Source: Rhabdophis nuchalis (taxonomy: Eukaryota; Chordata; Lepidosauria; Squamata; Natricidae). From it: DNA of 64,000 bases. Where the stretch lies: positions 144,867,962 through 144,931,961 of the forward strand of contig CM077644.1 of the NCBI GenBank assembly GCA_039707465.1. Direction: 5' to 3'. The translations under genes were made by a program, and so were the position numbers. A model generated the notes under the pieces. The model searched no databases. It saw only the letters and a list, made by a program, of their open reading frames with translations, and was not told the DNA's origin. Below are positions 42,700 through 55,505 of the stretch, one piece after another (the stretch's first letter is position 1; every line of letters starts with the position of its first letter).

Positions 42700-45000
42700 A
42701 GATACTACTTCCAGCAATTACAATCCACCAAGTAAACACAAAAAATGAACAGTAAAATACAATTGTTTTAGTGAGTCAGCGTTATTCTAACTATACTGAA
42801 GATGTATCAAAATACAGTGGTAATTTATCATTATCTTGATAAATTATCAATAGAGGGGGAGGAAAATGAACCTATTAATATATAGCCAAATTGAAATAAC
42901 ACAATGTCTCATTCCTCAGCATAATGTGGACTGCATTCATGTGACAAATGTAAACAACAGTGGAGACTTTACTAAGATTTACGCCTGCTAGTAAGGGCAC
43001 GATAATATTAAAACTTGCTCTCCCCACACCAGGGGCACATATTTATTAAGAGCTGCCGTAGTCTGCATGTTAATTTATCCAAGCTGCTTTCTCAGACAGC
43101 ACCACCAGCCAAGATTTGATAATAATAGCTTAAGAGAAGATAAGTTATCAAAATTGTTTCTACTTGTCCATGTGAGGGGGGAAGTTACTTGTTTTTTGTG
43201 AGGTTTTTTTAAACTTTAATTGTAATCTTAATAAAAAATTATATGGAAATAAAAGTGTGATAATAATCTACATTGGGGTACAAACTTTATTATAAGGAAA
43301 CCATTATTGTAACAATGAGATAATTACCTTTGCTATATGATACAAAACAAGGTTTTCTCTGTATAAGTAGCATTCTGGAGCAGGTCTTCAAACAGTTCTA
43401 CCTAAAAAGGAATCAATAATCTCGTTTTATTTGGCTGCAAAAATTCAGTTGGTGAGAAGATGGCAGCAAAGACACAAAAAATTAACTCTACTGCTATTTA
43501 GTGCTGATTATGATTTGTTTATTTAAAGAATATTTGATACTTTAGCTTTTGTCTGAATTTACTCAATTCACCATCTGCATTTATAGAATATTCTATCAGC
43601 TTCTCTACAGCCACTATGGTAAACTTTTCCTACTATTTGGGTGAGGAGAAAACTTCCTGTAACTTTCTTCTTGAGCATGATGAAATAAAGATTTTTCATT
43701 ATTTTCTGTGTTATGACTACCGTCAATATATTAACAGTAGTCATAATACAGAACCCCAAATCACATATTTTTACAATTCGAAGAAGTTTTAAACGCTACA
43801 TAATTAAATAGTATTCCAATTACACCATTATTTACCTAAGGCCAGCCAGCCTCTGCAATCAAGCTGGTAGTCAAAATTGTACTGTCTAACATTTAGCTAA
43901 AGTTTTTCCTTGCTGTTTGCACACATTACTTATATTCCACCATAATAATATTGACTTCCCACTATACATCCTTTCAGATATAAACTCATGAGCAGCAAGT
44001 AGAGAAACACTTGCTATTTTGTTTTCATCAATGCATTTGACAACATGCTTCTTCTTGATGCAAATGTAAAGTAAATGGTTACATATACTGATATTTGTTA
44101 TTTATGTGTTATGGTGTACTTAAACTGTACATGATTTATATTTCAAATCTAAGCTAAATATATTTTTAGAAAAACCCTTGAATTCCAGGAATTTCAAAAA
44201 TATTCTCAGTCACTGCAATACTGTAAAGTAACACAGTAACATAATCTCAGTATTGTAAAGATAAAGTACATATGATTTTTCCATGAAATTTGCCCATGAT
44301 TTTCCCATAAGCTTCACACAGCTTAAAATTAGTATTATATTGCACAACTATTAGTACCCTCCCCCAAACAAAAATAGTAATATTTCAAACTCCATGTTAG
44401 AACTACACTTCTGTTTAGCCTATATACAGCCAATATAAAACTGGAAGAAATTTTGGGATCTTGCATATTTTTGCAAATTTGGAATTGGTCTAATATAATA
44501 TTCTATTGGGATGCAAATGTGCAATTTCTTTCATAGCCATCGCACTTTTAGTGCAAACTATAGTGCAAACGAAAGTGAAAATCCCTACTATAAACAATCC
44601 TCAGCAATTCAACACTTAGCATGGTAATTATATATCAAATTACCAGTTGTACACCAGGAACAAGATTTTTTTTAAATGCTTATGCTTATTAACTTATTAA
44701 TGGATGCTTATTAACATTATTAAATGCTTATTAATGGGTGGAGATGTAAGGCTAAGATCACATACACATTATGCATTGCACATACATTTACGCGCATATT
44801 TTGGGCTCATGCACTGAATCGAAATGCATTTTATTTGGTCCCTGCAAATTTTGGGGGTGCCGTTTTGGGAGCTCATGCATATTTATAAAAACAGTGTATC
44901 CCGTGATTTCTACACAATTAATTTCCTACCACGGGGAATTTGAGTAAATTTGAGTTGTTAAAACCTGGCTGCCGCGCTTTCCAAATTAAGACGGGCGGCC
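42700..45000. other. Unassigned non-coding stretch
   Basis: AT-rich, with no recognisable exon, RNA gene or classified repeat. It is the promoter-proximal part of the inferred SLC25A51 intron. Confidence 0.5.
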
Positions 45001-45149
45001 AGGTTCATCCCATTTTTAGACTATAGCGTCTTTCCACACCCAAGAGATGCAATTCAGGGCAGCAAAAACTAATAGCACAATAAATAAAATAAAGAGAGAC
45101 ACCACTATAAAAGGCGGGATGCAATCCTGTTTGGGGGAGTCAATAGTCT

Positions 45150-45830
45150 GGGATTGGTTAACCAGAAACGCCCTTCTTCTCCGCGCCCTGCCTTTGCCCC
45201 GAGGTCAGCCGCCAGCACCTGCGCCCGGCCCGCAGCTGCCTCCGCCGCCGCTCCTTTCCTTCCCCTCCGTATCTCCATTTTGCCCGCCTGCTCGCTTGCC
45301 TACTCGCCTGGCGCCTTTTCTTCTCCTTCCGCCACCTCCTCACCTCAGCTACTCCTCACCAATCCCCGCCAATTCACTGACCCGCGCGCCGCGGCGGGCT
45401 TCCTTCATGGCGGCGGAGGCATCGCTGCTCCTCACCCGCACGTTTTACAAGCAGACCCTGAGCGACGCGCAGCGGACTGAAACTGACAGGCGAAGCCCCC
45501 GGGCCGGCCGGGGAAAAAAAAAAATCAGCTCCTTTCGCCACGCCCTCCCCGCGCGCCGCAGAGACAGACACACGAATGACGCCGCCAAACGAAGGGGCAC
45601 GTGACCGGCGTCATCCAATCCGCTCGCTCGCCTTCCGCGGAAAGGCCGGGTCGCGTTGGGCGTTAGCGCTTCAAGCGAGCTTCAAGGCGGGCTGGGCTTC
45701 TTTCTCCTTTCAGGAAGGAGGCGGGCGGGCTGCGTCGGGGCCGCTCTAGCGGATGTCTTGGCTGTATAAGGAGAGGGGGGCGAGGGGGGAGGGGAGGGTT
45801 TCCTGTTTTGCCTGATTGGAGGAGACGGCG
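45150..45830. promoter_or_regulatory. SLC25A51: CpG-island promoter, probably SLC25A51
   Basis: Dense CpG block. Around 45598-45620 it has the E-box CACGTGAC, a GACGCCG motif and CATCCAATC, a CCAAT box (ATTGG on the minus strand). A usable minus-strand donor sits at 45436/45435. A TATA-like GCTGTATAAGG near 45763 on the plus strand raises the possibility of divergent transcription. Confidence 0.6.
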
Positions 45831-46189
45831 GCGCTGGAGGCGAATTCTACATTCTTTTAAAGGCGAATGCAGGAAATTCAGGCGGCTCTTTCGCTGGGAC
45901 CCACCGCTTCTATCCCTGAGAAGGATGGGGGGGGGGGGTTTGGGGGGTTAGTGACAGTATAGGACGGGGTTCCCCAGTAATCAATATCTACCTCCAAGAG
46001 ACAATAAAGGGCTGGGAGAGAAAAGAGAGTAGGGGGTCAGTAAAAGATAAAATGTCATTTAGATCAGTTAATGGGGTTCTGTAAAACTCCACTCCAATCT
46101 TTCCGATCTTGAAAACAGGTGGCTAGAGATGAGACGACATTACCCAAGGTTGGATGGTCAGCCACCGGCTAGAGTCCATCATTTTATTT

Positions 46190-46640
46190 TATTTAGCAAC
46201 AAAGATGGTTAGGGGACTGGAGGCTAAAACATATGAGGAACAGTTGCAGGGACTGGGTATGTCTAGTTTAATGAAAAGAAGGACTAGGGAAGACATGATA
46301 GCAGTCTTCCAATATCTCAGGGGTTGCCACAAAGAAGGAAGAGTCAAACTATTCTCCAAGGCACCTGAGGGCAGAACAAGAAGCAATGGGGGGAAACTAA
46401 TCAAGGAGAGAAGCAACTTAGAACTCAGGAGAAATTTCCTCACAGTTAAGACAATTAATCAACGGAACAGCTTGCCTCCAGAAGTTGTGAATGCCCCAAC
46501 ACTGGAAGTCTTTAAGAAGATGTTGGATAGCCATTTGTCTGAAACAGTATAGAGTTTCCTGCCTAGGCAGGGGGTTGGACTAGAAGACCTCCAAGGTCCC
46601 TTCCAACTCTGCTATTGTATTGCATTGCATTGTATTTGCC
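46190..46640 (+). mobile_element. CR1 LINE 3' fragment with ORF2 C-terminus
   Basis: Encodes the CR1 C-terminal signature (EEQLQGLGMSSLMKRRTRED, then LELRRNFLTVKTINQRNSLP) ending at TAG 46550-46552. The CR1 3' end GGACTAGAAGACCTCCAAGG and an (ATTGC)n tail follow. The frame is open from 46154, but the coding domain is only the tail of ORF2. Confidence 0.85.
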
Positions 46641-46849
46641 AATCGTATACAAGATAATAGGTATAACAATAAACATGAGTATGAATGAAATTGGTACGAA
46701 GAAATGGGGGCAGTAGGACAGGGACAGTAGGCACAATATTCAGACTGGATGTGACATTTTTAATCCACCTATCCTATCCAGTTCTTCCCAAGGATTTGGG
46801 ATAGGCAGATGTGGGTGTTTTATGGTGTTAGATGTGCATCATCATAGGA

Positions 46850-47105
46850 TATAAGCTGTTCTGAGTAAAGCTGCCCTTTTGCAATTGGCAATTGAAATTG
46901 TCAATGCCGATTGGTGATGGATGTTCAAGTGGTGCTCTAGTTGTTTTGGAGATGCGCTCATGACACCTATTGCTATTGGCACCACCTTTGCTTTCTTTTT
47001 TCAGTTGTTCTATAGTTCTATTTGCAGGTCTTTGTATTTTGCTATCTTCTCCAAGTTCTTTCTCTTCTCTTTTGCTGTGTTCAGGTATTGCCACATTCAC
47101 TAGCC
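46850..47105 (-). mobile_element. Decayed LINE C-terminal fragment, possibly R4/Dong-like
   Basis: Minus-strand frame reads VNVAIPEHSKREEKE, and later LQKGSFTQN. This pattern of a conserved VDVAVPGD-like start and an LQK-aliphatic end is known to me from the C-termini of site-specific-type LINEs. Highly degraded, so the family is tentative. Confidence 0.4.
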
Positions 47106-47684
47106 AGATTTTTTAAAATTATTATTTGTAGTACTGTTAAAGTATTATTTGTTTAATTATTTATTAAATATAATATTTGAGTGTCGATGAACAGTCTAAA
47201 GCTTCATGAAGGGTTGGATGAGCTTAAGAGTTTGGGGACCCCTGTTAGGAAGTGGATGTAGCATTAACTGGCTAGCTTCTTAAAAGGCTGTTTGGGTGTG
47301 GATTTGTGTTTAACAGATAGAAAATTGCTCCACTACTTCTGCAGAGCAGTCAGACAAAGAATTAAGAGGCTCCTGGACCTCCCAGATGTCACTTTGTTCA
47401 AGACATTTGTTGAAATGGATATGCATGCAAGCAACGACAGACATTGTAATAATGTTAGTCTTTAAAGGACCATAAAACCAAACGATCCATTACATTAGTA
47501 ATATGGTGCTCGGGAAATGATTGTATAAGAAAAAAAGTATAAATATGCAATAAAAATTATTTACGAGACTGAAAAAAGATAATGTGTCTTATTTGCTTGT
47601 TAGGAAAGACTTCTAAAATATATCCTTAAAATATTATTTCTTTGAAATTGCTTATGACAATGAATAATAAAGCTACTATTAGAG

Positions 47685-47814
47685 CAGGGGTCTCCAACTT
47701 TTGCAACTTTAAGTCTGAAGGACTTCAGCTCCCAGAATTCTCCAGCCAGCTGGCTGGAGAATTCTGGGAGCTGTAGTCCTTCAGACTTAAAGTTGCAAAA
47801 GTTGGAGACCCCTG
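47685..47814. mobile_element. Foldback hAT MITE with perfect 8-bp TSD
   Basis: Near-perfect hairpin from CAGGGGTCTCCAACTTTTGC to its complement, arms meeting at CCAGCTGG. Target duplication TATTAGAG at 47677-47684 and 47815-47822. Confidence 0.92.
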
Positions 47815-50059
47815 TATTAGAGGAGCCTGTGTGTAGAAATATACTTCCCAATGTTACTTTGTACAGCGTCACCCCAAAATAATATATAGTAATTCTTTTT
47901 TTATTCTTTTTAAAAAAGAATTACTGTAAATACTGATTTGTAGCCATAAAGTAAATGCTTATCTCTGACTTCTAAGCAAATAATTCATTTTTTTAAATCC
48001 AGAGATGTCAGCTATTGTTTCACATAAGGGGGGGGGGGGGGAGGGAAGGTACAGCTTTTTGCCCAAAATCCTTCAATCTCATTTCTCTACACACAATACT
48101 GTACTGTGTATTTTTCAGAAAACAGCAGTAGCAAAATTCATTTTAAAAAAATCACATGAGGAAATTACTGACATACACATATACAAACAGACAATGCCCA
48201 ACAAATCCCACTTCATAAAAAACATAAGTAAACCAAGAGAGTAGGAAGAAAAAAAGGTAGCTCCTTATGTATCTTATAGGTCACAATTATAATATAGTTC
48301 CTGAAGTATGTAATCATTAAAGGTTGTTACCTTTTCCCTATCATCTCTTGTTGATGGCTGCAGAAGGCCTGTGTTATCCCCAAATTTGATTTCAGGGTGG
48401 TTTATAATCAGATTTGAATGAAAGAGAGACCAGAATATTAGCTCCTGTTGTACTTATAATGGGTATATAATATATACACTATAATATAATAATTTGCTGT
48501 AATGTTATTTGGATGAGGGCCTAGTTTGCCAGTTTTCATAAAAGATATAAATCATGTTTTTTTAATGATATTGTCCTTGTTTGGACAATTTGGTTACTTA
48601 GAGAAGCCTGCTCACCACACTGAAATAGAAAACGCATCGCGTCAGTCCCTTCATTGATACAATCTTTATGCTAGAGGTTCCTCTCTTTTTTTGCATCATA
48701 CCTCTCTTTACTGTAATCTTAATATATACTGCTCCCCTAAAAATACGCAATTGAACTTCGGGAAAGCTGTAAAAATGTGTAACTAAAATATTCTTTGCAC
48801 CTCACCTGGACTCTGCTGCACTGCCACAAGGGAGGTACACCTTACAGCTTGGAAACCCTGCTCTATGCTAATTTTCAGAAAGGTCTTTAGATTATTTGAA
48901 TTACTATGTTTCTTTTAAAAGGGTTATTTAAATTAAGTATACTGTATTCTGTTTGGAGGGGATATATAAAATGGTAACTAATTTTATTATATTGATTACA
49001 CTGCTGATTTGGCTTGTCAAAAAGAGATTCTGCTGTTGATGAATGTTGGAGGAGGTTTCAGAAAATCCAAGTCTTGTTGCCGTGCTTGAAGTCCGATGCT
49101 TGCATTTTCACCATATTTTTTCCCCATTGTCTTTGGGCAGGAACATTTCTAACTAAGCGCTGCATTCCAGCCACTCATAATGTTTACTTTGTAAGAATGC
49201 CGCAGGGCTCAAGTGAGGCTCTGAGGTAGTCTTGAAAATAAAGATGTATGACTTGAATGTTATTGGTTTATATTATAGCAGTTTCTTATTTAAGATATAT
49301 CTCTTTTAGCTTTAAAAATATTTAAAGAGAGTTTAGATTAATGTGCAAAGGAAGCATTGCATGTGTAGGATTTCTCTGTATATTAGAGACTTAAAAGTCT
49401 CATTAAGTACAAAATGTATTGTATTAGTATCATGTAAAAACAATGGGTCATTAAGATCAACACACCAACTTGAGGGCATATAATCAAACAAAAAACAAAT
49501 GCAAATGCGAGATTCTAGTCAAGCAATCTTTCTTTCTCAGTGTTAAAGTTAAAACATTTTACTAAGAAACAAAGTTAAGTTGAAATAAAATAATAATTAT
49601 TGCTTGTACAAAACACACACAAATATGAGGAAAGATGGAGTCCCCTAAAAGAAATGTCACCTTATTGATAGAAAAGGCCATGTCTTCATGTCACCTATTG
49701 CACCTATCTTGCCACTGTCAAAATACTTATTTTGGATAAACTATATGGTATCTGTGAGCACCATATGTTTATCGAACACAATAGAGAAAAACATGTCTTA
49801 TGAATATAGTTCAAGCAAACTTTATTATTCCAGTTATGCTGGTACTGTGTAACCTTAACCTGAGCAGCTTTTCAACTCTAAATATTTTCTAACTTAAAGA
49901 TAAATCCCTTCAGCACATCTCAACGCAGGCTTTCTTGGAAGCAGAGACTTCCAGGAGTTTTTAGTCTGGGGCTGAAACCCCCAAAGTGTAGGTTTTACTG
50001 CCATCTGGCGGCCTCTTCGGGGAGCCCAGAAATCATGTGATCGCAATGCTAGAGCTACT

Positions 50060-50321
50060 GAGCTAAGGAGATGATCTCCCTTTTTTCCTCCGCCTTCCTT
50101 CCCTTGTAAGATCTCTATGATCTGAACGCCCGTGCGCGCTGGAGCAAGGGGAGTGGCTCCTGTCCCCGGGTGTTTTCCTTCGCGCTCGCACTCTAACAGA
50201 CGCGAGCGGAGTGGGTAGGATGCTGTGGGAAGGCGAGGCAGTGGATTCTGCCTGAACCATAAAAGAAGGCGGGCTCGGCAGAGTTGTGATCGGGATCGGT
50301 TTGTGGCTATGCTCGCTCATC
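50060..50321 (+). promoter_or_regulatory. FBXO10: Possible FBXO10 promoter and 5' UTR exon
   Basis: Small GC/CpG-rich block (CGCGCTCGCACTC, ACGCGAGCGGAG) ending at a strong donor CATCT|GTAAGT at 50321/50322. The FBXO10 coding exon at 55782 starts with an acceptor six bases before its ATG, so an upstream non-coding exon must exist. This is the best candidate seen. Confidence 0.45.
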
Positions 50322-52097
50322 TGTAAGTCCCATGGAAGAGAGTGAGACTTTGATTAAACTTGCCTAAGGATAGGCTTGCAGAGAATATGTATATTATACT
50401 TTACTTAAGAGGTTCCTGCTGTTCATATCCTGTTGTGTTAATTATTTTGGATTAATGCCTGGTTAAAGCTTTCTTACTGTTGTGCATGGGATGGGAGCAG
50501 AAGACAAAAAACATCTTATTCATTCCATAGTAATTGTGCCACAAAACTTTGGGAGCCTGGCTTTCACCTACTCCAGAAAAAATATTTTTTAAGAATGGGC
50601 AATGCATAATAGTTTCTTCTGGGACCTTTTGCCTGGGACCTCTACTCTGGTAGGCTCTTTGCTCAAGCTGGATCTCAGGGTCCAAGCATGCAGGGTTTGA
50701 ATTAATTTTAAAAGTGTTGGTATGCTGTCCATCTGTTTAAAGTTAAGATACCCTTGAGTAGATCTGGAGACTGCAAGAGGGTGTAGTTTTCTTGGATTGG
50801 TTTAAAAACCTGATGATCATAACAACAAAATGATACTTTCAGCATTTTATAATAAATAATTTGTGTGATAAAGTAGAAGTTAATGAATCTTATATGTTAC
50901 CTTCTGTATATGTTACCTTCCATCAATAGAATAGAAGTCGTTGGTGAAACGAATTTACCTCTTTCTGTCTACCATCCAAATCTGCAGATATGGCTGATAT
51001 TTGGCGCAAGGGATAGATGAGGGTGGGATGGGGAATCCTGTTGAATTTGTGGGTGTTTTTTCCATGTGAAATTGAATTTGGTTCACTGTTTGTTATTGTA
51101 TTCTGGCTGATGGGCTGGTGAGCTGAACTCTCACTTCTGCTCCCTACTCTCATGCCTCTGAATTACATTTGAAAAAGCACTTTATATATAGATTGTACTA
51201 ATTACTTTTCGATTTCTACGTATTCACAAATGGTGTTTTAAAAGTTTAAGTTCACATATACACATAATTCATACAATCACAAATTAACAAAAGTCACCTT
51301 TGAAGCGAAATAAAATGAAGCGACATACATACCAGGGCTAATTAAATTCCTATATTGCATGACAATTTTTATGGGCTTTGGGCAATAAATAAAAATATGG
51401 AAATTATTTGCAGTGAGTGGAAAACCACAAACAAAATGACAACACCTGAATCTCTCTGGGTAAAATGTAAATCCAGAACTGTGAAGGTGTGCAGCATCTG
51501 ATTTCCTCTGCTGTTTTGAGATTAATTCCTTGGACATGGCATAGAAGCAAATTATCTAGCTGCAGGTTAGATCCTGATAGCTGTTAGAAGCCACTTGTTT
51601 AATATATGGTCTAATTATACAGAAAGCCATTATTTTGGTCAGCTAGTATCCTCTCTCTCCTTTAAGTCTCTTGTGTGTGTCAAAAAAGCTTTTGTCTCTG
51701 TTCTGTGAAAGGGCGAGGTGTTGTTTAATTCTTTCAGGTCTTTACCATGTTTCTTCTTCAAAAAAATTCCTTGGAAGAGAAGCCACAATATATGTCAAAA
51801 AGATTTGTGAGTTCTCTCATGTGCAGGGCAATCTGGGGGGAAAAAATCCTGTTTAGTGTCCATCCAACATTACTACGGCCTCATCTGTAGCAGAACTGTT
51901 TCTTTCCATCTGTGCTTTTGAACAGCCAAGTGTCAGGTTTGCCAGAAACTTCAAACACAAAAATCACTGGTTGCAAAGCAACATTGTAATACAAAGCTGA
52001 ATCCAAAGCTTAGAAATGCAAAGCGGCAAGTCTAACGTGTGCGCACGCGGGAGAGAGAGAGAGAAAGACAGATAAGTGGCTGAAAAAAATTACCTAG

Positions 52098-52650
52098 ATA
52101 ATTACTGGTGATCTTTGACTTGCAACCATTCATTTAGGGACTGTTCAGAGATACAAGGGCACTGAAAAAAGTAACCTAGGATCATTTTTCACACTTATGA
52201 CCAGGGGTGGGTTCTAGCCGGCACAACTGCTGATTCGCTTGTGTTTGTGCACGTGCTTGATGCGCGCTGTGTGCATATGCACTATGCCAGGGGTCCCCAA
52301 CCTTTGCAACTTTAAGTCTGAAGGACTTCAGCTCTCAGACTTTGCTGGCTGGAGAATTCTGGGAGCTGAAGTCCTTCAGACTTAAAGTTGCAAAGGTTGG
52401 GGACCCCTGCACTATGCAATTAAAATTGTTCTGCGCATGCACAGAATTGAAAAATGAGAAGGTGCTGCTGTCAATGGGAAGCCAGATTCATTTAACAACC
52501 ATGTTACTAACTTAACAACTGCAGTAGTTCACTTAATAACTGTGGCAAGAAAGGACATAAAATAGGGTTAATTTTACTTAATAACTGTCTTCTTAGTAAA
52601 AGAAATTTTGTGCTAGAGTTGTGGCTATAAGTAGAAGGCTACCTGTATCT
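52098..52650 (-). repeat. Interspersed TIR repeat with nested insertions
   Basis: Outer parts match the minus strand of the 18043 family (CTTGCAACCATTCATTTAGG at one end, ATAAGTAGAAGGCTACCTGT at the other). The centre is interrupted from about 52202 by a repeat starting CAGGGGTGGGTTCTAGCC, which itself contains the foldback MITE at 52288-52409. Confidence 0.65.
52288..52409. mobile_element. Foldback hAT MITE with perfect 8-bp TSD
   Basis: CAGGGGTCCCCAACCTTTGC at the left with its exact complement at the right, and inverted GACTTCAGCTC arms. Flanked by CACTATGC (52280-52287 and 52410-52417). Nested inside two older repeats. Confidence 0.92.
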
Positions 52651-53231
52651 TGGACTGGGATTGTTAGACAAAATGTAAGAGAAAGCTTACTTTGAACTGA
52701 ATGTGCATTTTATTTATTAACTTATTTCCATTACCATTATTATTGTAGATGCTGCTACAATAGCACATCTCTAAGTGGTTAAGAAATTTATTTTGGCTCC
52801 CATGAAAAACCATACAGAATTAAAATAGCATACTGCCAAACAGATGGAGGGAAAGCATCTTTATCTTAAAAAGAGCCATATTTTAACAGCTTTTTGGAAG
52901 ATGACTAGAGCTGAGAATCTTGGGTGTGGAGGGAGCTTGTTCCATATGGTCAACAGCAATAAAAAGCATAGTGTAAATGTGTGTGCAACATTTTACATTT
53001 TTTTCTGGAAGATAACTAAAAAAGTTAATCTCTCTCTTAAGCAGATGTATCCAACTTCTGCCACATCCAGTCCTGGATAGCTAGTACATAGGTTAACGTA
53101 ACGTAACATAACCATAATATGTATGAATATATGTCTCTGTCTGTCTCTGTCTTGGGATACAGACACACACACACACACAAATACAAATACAAATACAAAT
53201 ACAGATATATACAAATACATATATATATATA

Positions 53232-53456
53232 ATTGTTTCCACAACACCCTGTTAGGGCCCCAATTAAGGGAGGAAGCATATTGCTTTTCCTTTTCTGCCT
53301 TTCGGCTCATCACCAGAGACCATCTAGACAGAAAGCCATGAATTCCGTTGTGTAATTTTTTTATATGTGTGTTACGTTTTTGAGCTGATCAATAAATAAG
53401 TCAGTGATCTATTCTAGTCTCCCTGACTTATTTATTGATCAGCTCAAAAACGTAAC
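53232..53456. repeat. tRNA/hammerhead-family repeat with perfect palindrome
   Basis: 53232-53404 is a minus-strand copy of the unit from its leader (CACAACACCCTGTTAG) through the linker motif (53315-53289) and the uninterrupted GTCTAGAT site to the AACGTAAC tail. 53405-53456 repeats the tail on the plus strand, giving arms of about 34 bp around a short centre. The hammerhead core and tRNA head are missing. Confidence 0.75.
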
Positions 53457-53514
53457 ATATATATATATATGTATATGTGTATGTATATATGTATGTGTGT
53501 GTGTATACACACAC

Positions 53515-53575
<61 letters not shown>

Positions 53576-53656
53576 TACATAGCCCAAGACTAGCTCAGAC
53601 AAGCCAAAAGGTTGGATATCAGAGAGCTATAGAGAACCCTGTGCCATATAAAAGCT

Positions 53657-53702
<46 letters not shown>
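53455..53702 (+). repeat. (AT)n, (TACA)n and (GT)n microsatellites
   Basis: (AT)n and (TATG)n near 53455-53510, (CATA)n at 53512-53580 and a pure (GT)n run at 53660-53701. Confidence 0.95.
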
Positions 53703-53703
<1 letters not shown>

Positions 53704-54779
53704 AATACAGTTGCAATGACAAGTTTGCCTAAAGGTAAATATACAAAGTTGACACATATGTACTACTGTACTATTTTTTAAATTAAATCAGAATCTGACC
53801 AGGTAGGGATTTTCTCCACAGTCGAGCGTGCATTATATATACTTCTATTTGTTCTCCATGTGGCTGAGTCATAAACAGTTTTAACAGCATATTCTTTGCA
53901 CAACAGTTTGCTGTTACTATTTATAATGTGCAAGATCACAAATTACCGTTGAAGGTATATTTATTCCACAAGGTTTTGTTTTCAATCCCACAGCTACAGG
54001 AGCAAATCTTCTTGATTTGAAACAGGTCTACCATCCGACCCATTCTCCTTATATAAGTACAGAGTAGGTCTTTGAATGTTCAACAGTGATAAAAAAAAAC
54101 CAAATATCAATTCAAAATTATTTCATACCATGCAAAATCAAGTATATTTAATACAGCATGTGCTCTTCTTCCAGCAGCAATTACAGTTCCTGCCTAATTC
54201 AAGGGAGTTATATGTATGATCAATCTGTGCGATCTTCATGTCACCCATTTTATGGCAAAATTGTTTTAAAGAGCATTTATAGGCTATATAGGTGTGACCT
54301 AAGGAGGGAAAAAACCTTTCTAATTTAATTTTTGCCTCTGTTGTAGAATTTGTGTTTGAACAAACAAACATCTAAATATCTTGGTAGCTAGCTTTAATTA
54401 GAAACTGCCCTGGAGAATTTATTCAGTTTAACCATTTGGAGCCAATCCAAAATGGTGGATATCCTGCATATTTATACTAGGATTGGGCAGCGCGTTCAAA
54501 ACTGGTGTTTAAATAACTTGTTTGTGCATATGAAGCGCCACTATTTCATAAAGAGTTAAAAGCAGCACATGACTATTTCAAAGGCTTTCCCCAGTTGTAA
54601 GCCTATGTGGTAGGAGAGCACAGCCTTTTTGAAGCAAAAGGGAAACTAAAAAGTGGATAGAACCAGGACATAAATGTGACTAAATGGAGGAAAGTTACTT
54701 CTCTCCTAGGTGTTCAATATCTCCCATTCTCTTCTGTTCAGATTTATAGTATAAAAGTATTTGTAGAGGGACTGTGTGG

Positions 54780-55085
54780 CAAAGTTCATAGAGTTGTAGG
54801 TTTGGAAGGGAGCTTGAATATCTTCTAGTTCACCTCCCCATCCAGCACAGGACTCCTCATACCATGCTGGAAAAATGGTCATGGAAACTTTTCATGAAAA
54901 CATTCAGTGATGGCATATCCTTGGTTTTAGGAGACAGGTTGTTCCATTGCTTACTCGTTCTCATAGTCAGGAAATTCCTTATTTCATGTTTATATCTCCC
55001 TCTTCCATCTGTTGGCTCTGTGAGGATAAAGTTTGAATCATACAGCCATGGGGCCACAGGAGGTATACCCCAAAATTTATACAAA
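54780..55085 (-). mobile_element. CR1-like LINE remnant
   Basis: Minus strand keeps a reading frame with EIRNFLTMRTSKQWNNLSP and NVFMKSFHDHF, a degraded version of the CR1 C-terminus seen at 46190-46552. Confidence 0.6.
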
Positions 55086-55169
55086 TAGAAATCAATAACT
55101 GAATTACTGTAGATCAGGAAATGCTCATCAAGACTACAAAGACCTAGTTGAAGATTACTATTTAATACT

Positions 55170-55505
55170 TCTTTTTTTAATATTTATTTTTAATATACAT
55201 TTTTCTTTACATATCTCAGTCACTTATTTAACAGATCTTCATATAACTAGAATCAGTGTTCGATACATTATATACATTCTGTTTCCAAATGTTCTAATCC
55301 TATGTACATTTTCAATCCTTATTTCTATTGTCTTTCCATTCATACCATTTCTCCCATACCACACAGTATTCTGAATCATCCTTTCCCTTTAACTCTAATG
55401 TGAGTTGGTCCATTTCTGCACAATCAAATATTTTTTGGATTACTAATCCCTCTTGTGGAATGCTATCTTTCTTCCAATATTGTGCAAAAGCAATCCTTGC
55501 CGCCG
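55170..55505 (-). mobile_element. L1 LINE 3' fragment
   Basis: Minus-strand frame reads AARIAFAQYWKKDSIP, then LVIQKIFDCAEMDQLTLEL and VVWEKWYEW, the C-terminal end of L1 ORF2. The remainder towards 55170 is AT-rich 3' UTR. Confidence 0.72.

Larger units (their letters stand above)
35332..45600 (-). other. SLC25A51: SLC25A51 5' UTR intron and leader exon region
   Basis: The minus-strand acceptor TTTTTATAG at about 35370 shows an upstream non-coding exon. The nearest CpG island on the correct side is at 45.15-45.8 kb, where a donor GCGG|GTGAGG lies at 45436/45435. The intron would then span about 10 kb and contain the L2 elements, the hAT at 39896 and other repeats. The exon link is inferred. 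Confidence 0.6.
45831..50049. other. Intergenic region with CR1, LINE and MITE copies
   Basis: Between the two CpG islands. Holds a CR1 fragment, a decayed LINE piece at 46850-47105 and a MITE at 47685. The rest (47110-47670 and 47830-50049) is AT-rich, with G runs at 45927 and 48030 and no recognised feature. Confidence 0.5.

Noticed and set aside
45047..45604. GC-rich plus-strand frame of 185 codons, with an inner start MAAEASLLLTRTFY
   Set aside because: Lies in the CpG island, low complexity, no family recognised and no clear splice partner; probably chance coding of promoter sequence.
45831..50049. TOMM5 between SLC25A51 and FBXO10
   Set aside because: I looked for its short conserved protein on both strands and did not see it.
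53160..53700. CRISPR-like array
   Set aside because: Simple tandem microsatellites without unique spacers; a vertebrate genome.
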